Source of the DNA: Didymodactylos carnosus
Lineage: Eukaryota > Rotifera > Eurotatoria > Philodinida > Philodinidae
DNA: 20,058 nt
NCBI GenBank assembly: GCA_905250885.1
Contig: CAJNOQ010003511.1
Span: 1 to 20,058, forward strand
Direction of reading: 5' to 3'
Shown here piece by piece: positions 17,301 through 20,058 of the stretch; positions within the stretch are counted from its first letter, which is position 1; each line of letters begins with the position of its first letter. The position numbers and the translations under genes were made by a program. The notes under the pieces are model-generated. The model did not search any database. It was not told where the DNA came from and saw only the letters and a list, made by a program, of their open reading frames with translations.

Positions 17301-18770
17301 AATATAAGACAGAACTAATGTTTATTACTTCTATGATTGTCCATTGTATGAAAATTGAAAAATTTGTCGATGTTTCATTACATAATTGATAGTAATTAAA
17401 TGTCAGAGCGGTGAATCCATAGATATTTATTTACTGAAATTAGATAAAATAGGTTCTAAGTTATATCTGCAGAATCCTCAGTTTAACGTTAGGATGATGT
17501 TGCTATGTAAAATACAGTTGCTGTAAATCTTGTTCCATTGTCCATTATCACGGACAAAAGGACGAGTGAAGTACAAGATAACGAAACGACTCACCTTTTG
17601 TTTGTTGCTTACGATAGTCCTATGAGAAGCGGAAAACTACGAACGTTTGATTTTAGGTGCTTTCGAGTGGATACAGCCGTTCCATCTAGATAGGATTTTC
17701 ACTTGGAAGCTGACACTAAAGAGCACCATTAAAATCCTTCTCATGTGCTTTTCTCTCTTCATTCATGATGCATTTATGTTTGATCACAAGGATTTCATAG
17801 GAATGAAAAAGTTAACCATACAGTGGGTTCAAAAAATGATTCGTCCACCTTTCTTTTTCATTTTTCTCGGCGACCATAGTAGCTAGAACAAATTTGAAAA
17901 AAGATTTGTACAGCTGGGAGAATTTCCAGTTTGATGATATATACATAACGATTTCCATCAGAGCTCCTGAAGTTAGGGTCACTAGAAAACCCAAATCTCA
18001 GAAAACCAGGTGTCCTCGTTCGGTCTGGAAATTCAGAAAATGAGACGTTTTCGGGTTCTCTATGATACGTTTTCATGAAACACCATTCAATTTATGAAAG
18101 GCCCACAAAAGAACGTTTCCGCCCTTAGGGCCTTTCATAAATTGAATGATGTTTCATTCAACTAAGAGAATAGAAGTAAATTAATTTTTTTTCTATCTAT
18201 TTTGCTTATTTAAATGTTTTGTATTTCTTTATTTTCTTCATTAGATAAATTATTTTCATGGTTCCTAATTAAATGAAATAATTATACACTCACTACTGTA
18301 CCTAATGGTGAAGAAGAAGGAAAATTTGCGCTTCATAAAACAGAATATGAATGAAAATGATTTCATCATCGAAATGAAAGTTTTTTATGATAAAAGTTGC
18401 TCATAATTTGTTATTCTCAAAACTATTTTGTTTCTATCAATTTAGAATGAGACATGCAATTAGGAGAGTCTATTAACTAATTTAAATGTTGTTTTGGTTG
18501 ACTGATCTATCAGAAAAGTCATTTATTATGTCTTTCATTTATTTATTTTAGTTAACTGACAATTTCAAGCCACTTCGACGTGCATTTAAACAGCGTGATG
18601 TTGACAATACAGGTTCTGTTCCTGTTCTTGCTTTTAAAGATTTACTGAAATCATTCAAGTGTAATTTTAATGATGAAGAATTTTACATCTTAACATCGCA
18701 AATTGACACAAAAATGGACGGATCAATTAACTACAACTACTTTTTGAATAACTACGTTAAACCAACGTAA
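4914..18770 (+). CDS. Multi-EF-hand protein, EFCAB6-like, 14 exons, 974 aa
   Basis: Exons: 4914-5310, 5697-6018, 6072-6215, 6834-6971, 7026-7216, 12157-12275, 12337-12536, 13247-13588, 14981-15143, 15208-15332, 16472-16715, 16774-16946, 17004-17151, 18552-18770. They join in one frame (2925 bases with stop), every junction GT...AG with matching phase. Residues 1-160 are polar and low in complexity (QQQQ, GGGG, PPPTP). From about 168 come repeated modules, each a basic helix followed by an EF-hand pair; first loops lie near 193, 431, 540, 696, 811 and 918. A charged linker spans 595-672. Loops such as DPEGNGCVSKEA, DPYRTGYIMSEE and DVDNTGSVPVLA have G6 and a hydrophobic residue 8, but only a few keep an acid at position 12. 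The module architecture and the RRGDCDF...SRKL linker near 769 suggest the EFCAB6 (DJBP) family, linked to cilia and sperm flagella. Human EFCAB6 is longer, about 1,500 aa. The EF-hand fold is certain; orthology is inferred. Confidence 0.85.
5311..5696 (+). other. Intron 1 (386 bp)
   Basis: AT-rich, with donor GTATGT and acceptor CTATAG. I see no repeat or gene inside it. Confidence 0.7.
5697..6018 (+). CDS. Exon 2: Gly/Pro linker and first EF-hand pair (aa 133-239)
   Basis: The acceptor CTATAG ends at 5696. The exon encodes a Gly/Pro-rich linker (NNNGGGGS, PPPTP), then helix ELESTLREKVRTNLHDIRTKF and the EF loop DPEGNGCVSKEA at 193-204 (D1, E3, N5, G6, V8, but Ala at 12). A second, degenerate EF-hand follows (VDKLLDRFGLKTQMKI) and is completed as SFEDF in exon 3. 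The donor GTAATA at 6019 leaves two bases (phase 2). Confidence 0.88.
6072..6215 (+). CDS. Exon 3: end of EF-hand pair 1 and linker (aa 240-287)
   Basis: The acceptor TTATTTAG ends at 6071, after a 53-bp intron. The exon opens with the split Ser of S-FEDF, the usual exit of an EF-hand second loop, then NVPDW and a helix ending EKARTK. Two donors are possible. GTAGGT at 6216 keeps phase 2 into exon 4 (K-HRDLV), while GTAACT at 6220 would bring in an in-frame TAG, so 6215 is chosen. Confidence 0.85.
6216..6833 (+). other. Intron 3 (618 bp)
   Basis: AT-rich, with a stretch of TA-rich low-complexity sequence near 6555-6600. I recognise no element in it. Confidence 0.7.
6834..6971 (+). CDS. Exon 4: first half of EF-hand module 2 (aa 288-333)
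   Basis: The acceptor GTTTCTAG ends at 6833. The exon encodes HRDLVTICPALDGGPSN, an EF-like hand with a strongly altered loop, then FYNWLNEMGYKMKDNEFDKLWDK, the helix leading into the next loop. The donor GTAAGG at 6972 leaves two bases (phase 2) and the intron is only 54 bp. Confidence 0.87.
7026..7216 (+). CDS. Exon 5: degenerate EF loop and Gln/Pro-rich linker (aa 334-397)
   Basis: The acceptor CGTTTAG ends at 7025. The exon starts with FDTDGFHAVNSDKF, an EF-hand loop with D1 and D3 but F5, H6 and K12, so probably not metal-binding. A polar Pro/Gln-rich linker follows (RPPQQSPRPQNQ) and ends VPQT. The donor GTAAAA at 7217 leaves one base (phase 1) and opens the 4.9-kb intron 5. The phase fits exon 6 exactly (Q-T-A-R-T-Q). 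Confidence 0.85.
7708..7871. repeat. Long near-perfect palindrome, ~82-bp arms
   Basis: The two arms meet at a single central base (7790). The innermost 21 bp on each side (agtcataagtgtcttataaga and its complement) match perfectly and the rest pairs with few changes. The sequence is built of ataagattcttat-type words. The DNA could extrude as a cruciform, or the intron RNA fold into a long hairpin. Related sequence recurs at 8690-8785 and 11095-11250. Confidence 0.85.
8561..8574 (-). pseudogene. tRNA-like B box (minus strand)
   Basis: On the minus strand, GAGTTCGATTCTCG matches the pol III B box (GGTTCGANTCC) well and can form a T arm. I find no convincing A box or acceptor stem upstream, so it is at best a decayed tRNA or a SINE remnant. 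Confidence 0.25.
8690..8785. repeat. Copy of the ATAAGATTCTTAT repeat family
   Basis: It contains ggcagtcgatggaaatgcgt and flanking ataagattcttat words. It is the reverse complement of 11155-11220 and shares words with the 7708-7871 palindrome. Confidence 0.6.
9266..9345 (-). pseudogene. Possible 5S rRNA-derived fragment (minus strand)
   Basis: Read on the minus strand, the segment resembles the 3' half of eukaryotic 5S rRNA from memory: cgggtgaccgtctctgaaga against the box C region GGGTGACCGCCTGGGAA, followed by agctgtagg as in the 5S 3' end, and preceded by an AGCTA...TTGGT stretch. The 5' half is poorly matched. It lies in a patch less AT-rich than its surroundings, fitting a 5S-derived SINE or pseudogene. 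The identity is tentative. Confidence 0.3.
9619..10161. mobile_element. Inverted-repeat element with ~95-115-bp arms
   Basis: The arm 9619-9711 (agtctgtagaggatactttg...) pairs with 10047-10161, the right arm carrying an extra poly-A tract. The loop has no coding potential. The outer end of the right arm recurs as a diverged direct copy near 10797-10836. Confidence 0.6.
10233..10551. repeat. Foldback, ~119-bp arms
   Basis: 10233-10351 (aacaccttgaaccaaatttcg...) is the diverged reverse complement of 10429-10551. The loop is AT-rich. It lies directly beside the 9619-10161 element and may be part of the same compound insertion. Confidence 0.6.
11095..11250. repeat. Copy of the ATAAGATTCTTAT repeat family
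   Basis: It contains gcatttccatcgattgcctt, the reverse complement of the core at 8690-8785, surrounded by ttcttatataagattctt words as in 7708-7871. Confidence 0.6.
11281..11836. mobile_element. Inverted-repeat element, diverged ~100-bp arms
   Basis: The left arm 11281-11405 (gagacctgtccaagttgcta...gttttgatctgttta) pairs with the right arm 11745-11836 with gaps. No frame of note lies between them. Probably an old non-autonomous DNA element. Confidence 0.5.
12157..12275 (+). CDS. Exon 6: first half of EF-hand module 3 (aa 398-437)
   Basis: The acceptor ATTTTTAG ends at 12156. The exon encodes ARTQSLDENHIQNWLSYKF, then FDQLQKSFENIDKKQIGT, which is an entering helix and the first half of an EF loop (D1, K3, I5, G6). 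The donor GTGAGT at 12276 falls exactly between codons (phase 0), inside the EF loop. The intron is 61 bp. Confidence 0.88.
12337..12536 (+). CDS. Exon 7: rest of EF-hand module 3 (aa 438-503)
   Basis: The acceptor ATTTTAG ends at 12336. IPRDRF completes the loop begun in exon 6 (I8, Arg at 12). A second EF-like hand follows (LLEFFLKRIGVDVKGEKSAI, PYKDVLQAF), then a Lys/Asn-rich tail. The donor GTATGT at 12537 leaves two bases (phase 2). A hAT-like element is inserted 15 bp beyond the donor without harming it. Confidence 0.87.
12552..12944. mobile_element. hAT-type miniature element (393 bp) with 8-bp TSD
   Basis: The left end CAGAGATTGGCACGGGCCG and the inverted right end CAAAGATCGGCACGAGCCG agree at 16 of 19 bases. 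The element is flanked by 8-bp direct repeats TTCAATAT (12544-12551 and 12945-12952). CA-starting termini with 8-bp target duplications are the hallmark of the hAT superfamily. The ends are GC-rich (repeated GGCCGGGC and TCGGACC words) in an AT-rich genome. No transposase is present, so it is non-autonomous. The small frame at 12829-13035 overlaps its right end and is not a gene. Confidence 0.75.
12986..13053 (+). pseudogene. tRNA-derived sequence with A and B boxes
   Basis: An A-box-like tagcttagtggg with a pairing D arm (gctt/gagc) is followed about 40 bp later by a B-box-like aattcaagcc. The anticodon arm does not fold and the acceptor ends do not pair, so it is a decayed tRNA or a SINE head rather than a working tRNA gene. 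It lies shortly after the hAT-like element in intron 7. Confidence 0.4.
13247..13588 (+). CDS. Exon 8: EF-hand module 4 and start of charged linker (aa 504-617)
   Basis: The acceptor CTTATAG ends at 13246. The exon encodes the whole module: helix LHEMLKMKYSQIMSAMKKI, loop DRSQTNTISHQD (D1, I8 and an acid at 12, but Asn at 6), then FYQILRHIPQDEHGKVKYLEYL, whose second loop has G6, V8 and Glu at 12. A charged helical stretch follows (EKELKKQQENARDIQEQD). The donor GTAAAA at 13589 leaves two bases (phase 2); reading through would stop at once (TAA). Confidence 0.88.
13726..14332. mobile_element. Large hairpin element, ~285-bp arms, in intron 8
   Basis: 13726-14014 and 14049-14332 are near-identical reverse complements, separated by a 34-base loop. 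Almost the whole element is arm, as in foldback-type transposons or a recent inverted duplication. The small frames starting MGYFSLLVRAFLSKIVPT appear on both strands because of the symmetry and are not genes. The intron RNA would fold into a very long, nearly perfect duplex. Confidence 0.85.
14437..14585. mobile_element. MITE-like element, 149 bp, TTAGACAAATATTC ends
   Basis: TTAGACAAATATTC at 14437-14450 is mirrored by GAATATTTGTCTAA at 14572-14585, a perfect 14-bp terminal inverted repeat. A third gttagacaaata copy sits at 14333-14344. It directly abuts the TA-flanked element that follows. Confidence 0.6.
14588..14887. mobile_element. TA-flanked miniature element (300 bp), Tc1/mariner-type
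   Basis: The ends CACTCTAAAAAAAGTT and AACTTTTTTTTAGAGTG are inverted and flanked by TA on both sides (14586-14587 and 14888-14889). The arms (to about 14710 and from about 14765) match almost throughout, leaving a short loop. The TA duplication points to the Tc1/mariner superfamily. No transposase is present. Confidence 0.75.
14981..15143 (+). CDS. Exon 9: charged linker (aa 618-672)
   Basis: The acceptor TCGTTTTTAG ends at 14980. The exon encodes NVPDWDYMRSEDIRERL, a Lys-rich helix (ARRKAKEKKKHQDEF), DDD and SLTGFTRSVDE. It has no EF-hand. The NVPDW motif also occurs after EF pair 1 in exon 3. The donor GTAATG at 15144 is phase 0. Confidence 0.84.
15208..15332 (+). CDS. Exon 10: first EF-hand of module 5 (aa 673-713)
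   Basis: The acceptor ATTTTAG ends at 15207. The exon encodes LREIIKTLIRNRYKEIEDEFKIL and the loop DKSSYGELTQDM (D1, G6, L8, Met at 12), then FDLFK. The donor GTAAGT at 15333 is close to consensus and leaves two bases (phase 2). Confidence 0.88.
15368..16275. mobile_element. ~0.9-kb DNA transposon relic with ~285-bp inverted repeats, in intron 10
   Basis: The left arm 15368-15653 and right arm from about 16029 to 16275 are diverged inverted repeats built around cttttgagaaatacatctctt-like words. CGTAG occurs just outside both ends (15363-15367 and 16276-16280), a possible 5-bp target duplication. The core (15654-16028) carries two overlapping open stretches, 15800-15922 and 15880-16026, the second ending NKNYKQLTN and stop. 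They look like remains of a coding sequence broken by a frameshift; I do not recognise the protein. Confidence 0.6.
16472..16715 (+). CDS. Exon 11: second EF-hand of module 5 and linker (aa 714-795)
   Basis: The acceptor TGTTTTAG ends at 16471. The exon encodes RLDVKPPITRSEVKLLWTRCH, an EF-like loop (LKVNNNLDFYQF) and then a basic linker with NPPRRGDCDF and SRKLYGDN, which is the part that most suggested EFCAB6-type proteins. The donor GTATGT at 16716 is phase 0. Confidence 0.88.
16774..16946 (+). CDS. Exon 12: EF-hand module 6, main part (aa 796-852)
   Basis: The acceptor TTTAACAG ends at 16773. The exon encodes IRSNWDELRREFMEL, then the loop DPYRTGYIMSEE (D1, T5, G6, I8 and Glu at 12; Tyr at 3), the best-preserved loop of the protein. 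A second helix follows (EDLDTFKFKFKIG) and the loop core NDG. The donor GTGAGA at 16947 leaves two bases (phase 2). Confidence 0.89.
17004..17151 (+). CDS. Exon 13: end of module 6 and linker (aa 853-902)
   Basis: The acceptor ATTTTAG ends at 17003. RINYVKFL completes the second EF loop of module 6. A polar linker with SIQDSPRASADRS leads to the next entry helix ILSQVMNKLRRK. The donor GTAAGA at 17152 is phase 0. If it were ignored, the frame would continue 26 codons to a TGA at 17230-17232, giving a possible shorter C-terminus. Confidence 0.86.
17152..18551 (+). other. Intron 13 (1,400 bp)
   Basis: It starts with GTAAGA and ends with TTATTTTAG. The first 135 bp keep an open frame after exon 13 (to 17232), then in another frame GQIVLSLEKFDAFLSDY and a stop at about 17284-17286, which resembles the end of an EF-hand. 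A hairpin lies at 18075-18157. The rest shows nothing recognisable. Confidence 0.6.
18075..18157. repeat. Hairpin with 30-bp arms
   Basis: atgaaacaccattcaattta... (18075-18104) is mirrored by 18128-18157 with one mismatch, leaving a 23-base loop. It may be a tiny miniature element. Confidence 0.7.
18552..18770 (+). CDS. Exon 14: C-terminal EF-hand pair and stop (aa 903-974)
   Basis: The acceptor TTATTTTAG ends at 18551. The exon encodes LTDNFKPLRRAFKQR, loop DVDNTGSVPVLA (D1, D3, T5, G6, V8, Ala at 12), a helix, then IDTKMDGSINYNYF with loop DTKMDGSINYNY (D1, D5, G6, I8, Tyr at 12). It ends NNYVKPT and stops with TAA at 18768-18770. An EF-hand pair as the last element is consistent with an intact C-terminus. 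Confidence 0.89.
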   Translation, partial: LTDNFKPLRRAFKQRDVDNTGSVPVLAFKDLLKSFKCNFNDEEFYILTSQIDTKMDGSINYNYFLNNYVKPT

Positions 18771-18805
18771 TAAAGACACATTGATCAGACTATAAGAGCA
18801 CAGCT

Positions 18806-18880
18806 AGAGAAGAGAAGAGAAGAGAAGAAAAGAAAAGAAAAGAAAAGAAAAGAAAAGAAAAGAAAAGAAAAGAAAAGAAA
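18806..18880. repeat. AGAGA/AAAGA pentanucleotide microsatellite
   Basis: About 15 five-base units, AGAGA-like at the start and then pure AGAAA, lie in the probable 3' UTR between the stop and AATAAA 18909. Confidence 0.9.
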
Positions 18881-18908
18881 TCAATTCTCTTCTTTTCTAT
18901 TTTTTTCG

Positions 18909-18914
18909 AATAAA
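18909..18914 (+). terminator. Polyadenylation signal AATAAA
   Basis: A perfect AATAAA lies about 140 bp after the stop, just beyond the AAAGA microsatellite. Another AATAAA at 18769-18774 overlaps the stop codon itself. The downstream one is the more natural signal, but which is used cannot be told from sequence. Confidence 0.45.
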
Positions 18915-20058
18915 TTTAACCTTTCTTTCCTTCCAAAATATCAACGAAATATTAATCTTATATACTTTGCTGTTTGTCTCAATATTTTGGAAGTAATATG
19001 GTTGTGATGGATTCTTTATGTCGGGTAAATAAGATTAATACTTGATTAAACTTCTTTTATCATTTTAAGTATGTAATGAACGTGAAAACAACTTTTTGTT
19101 TTATTCAATTTGTTGAAGAAATGATTTATTTTAATTGTCAATCAATCTATCCTACTATCAATGTCTTTTGGATGATCTCAGCATCGATCTATCTTTAATG
19201 GCTACTTAGGATGACGGTTTTTCTAATCTGCACTACTATATGAAAATAATGTTATGCATCAGTAAAACAGATGAAAAAAAAGATAATGAAATAGTGTTCT
19301 CTCTATCTCTCTCTCTCTCTCTGTCTCTCTCTCTTTACGATTTATAGCAAACATACATTAATGAAAAAAGAAAATTTTTTTCTTTTCTTTTTTCTACTTC
19401 AGTTCAATGACCATGACGAGCAGAGTGAACGCACAATCTAGTTCAAAAATTTATGAAAATCAAAGTTAGATCAGTGTCGAGCTGTTGTAGTTCGCTTATG
19501 TAAAGTTTTGGTGTCAAGATCTGATTCACCGACTCTTTCATGACAACGCACCATATCATTTGTGAATTTCTTACTATAAACAGTATCATCTCTCTGAACA
19601 AATATTATCACATGACTCACTCGCCTGTTTTGTGCTCCTACTCGGCAGTATGGAATAGAGCTGGGCGAGTCCGAGTCGACTCAAGTCACATTTGTTTAAA
19701 GACTCTGGCTTGAGTCTGGTCGAAAATTCGGTGACGTTGACTCGTCTGTTTGACTAGAGTCATTCATTCAAAAAAATTACAATTTATAAGATTAAATTTT
19801 CACTTATTCATAACTTTTGTCCTAACTGAATATGTTGCATCAGAACGATTTTTTGTGCATAAAAACTAGAAACTGCACGGAGAAAAAAGAACCGTGAAAC
19901 TTATGGCGGTTTTTATACGCGGTTTCTCGCAGTCAGTTTGGTATGGTTTTTTTTCACGATTTTAGTTGTTCATGCTTTTGTTTCCTATGGTTCCTATATG
20001 ACAGTTTTGCTTTGACGGTTTTAAAACTATTAGAAAAATCGTCCAGGTAAAACTGTGC
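18915..20058. other. 3' flank, no supported gene
   Basis: AT-rich with the TC run. At 19661-19763 there is a cluster of gagtc/gactc words (gagtccgagtcgactcaagt), looking like a repeat relic. From about 19876 the sequence cacggagaaaaaagaaccgt resembles a transposon end that runs off the window; this is not certain. No frame with a recognisable protein is seen on either strand. Confidence 0.4.
19299..19335. repeat. TC microsatellite
   Basis: A CT dinucleotide run with two interruptions (tat, tgt), about 530 bp downstream of the stop codon. Confidence 0.85.

Noticed and set aside
17647-18076. Overlapping open frames of 60-79 codons in intron 13
   Set aside because: Overlap on both strands, no domain, inside a spliced intron.

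Overview
This window is eukaryotic, most likely from an invertebrate animal. It is AT-rich by eye. It carries one long spliced gene with GT...AG introns (acceptors mostly (T)TTTAG) and many foldback DNA elements. No bacterial operon, CRISPR array or prokaryotic signal was seen. The mix of roughly 55-65 bp introns with a few element-filled long ones would fit a rotifer such as a bdelloid, but the species is a guess.

The only gene I can support is on the + strand, 4914-18770: 14 exons that join without a frame break into a 974-residue multi-EF-hand protein. It resembles the EFCAB6 (DJBP) family of ciliary/flagellar EF-hand proteins. All thirteen junctions have GT/AG ends and matching phases. 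The protein has a low-complexity, probably disordered N-terminus followed by about seven EF-hand-type modules. Nearly every loop lacks the glutamate at position 12, so a structural role is more likely than calcium sensing. An AATAAA lies about 140 bp after the stop.

Layout: 1-4913 is 5' flank without a supported gene, with a 19-bp tandem repeat, a nested inverted-repeat element (531-1243), a short inverted-repeat element (1360-1547) and a weak one (3976-4151). 4914-7216 holds exons 1-5. Intron 5 (7217-12156, 4.9 kb) is a graveyard of foldback elements, including a TTCTTATAAGA palindrome family, 5S-like and tRNA-like stretches and several inverted repeats. 12157-17151 holds exons 6-13. Here intron 7 carries a hAT-type miniature element with 8-bp target duplications, intron 8 carries a ~600-bp hairpin plus two miniature elements (one flanked by TA), and intron 10 carries a ~0.9-kb element with ~300-bp inverted repeats around broken coding-like sequence. 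Intron 13 (1.4 kb) has a possible relict exon and a hairpin. Exon 14 ends at 18770. 18771-20058 is 3' flank with microsatellites and a possible element edge.

The gene itself looks ordinary. What stands out is how its introns have collected different inverted-repeat elements while the splice sites and reading frame stayed intact. I found no evidence of a wholly new system.
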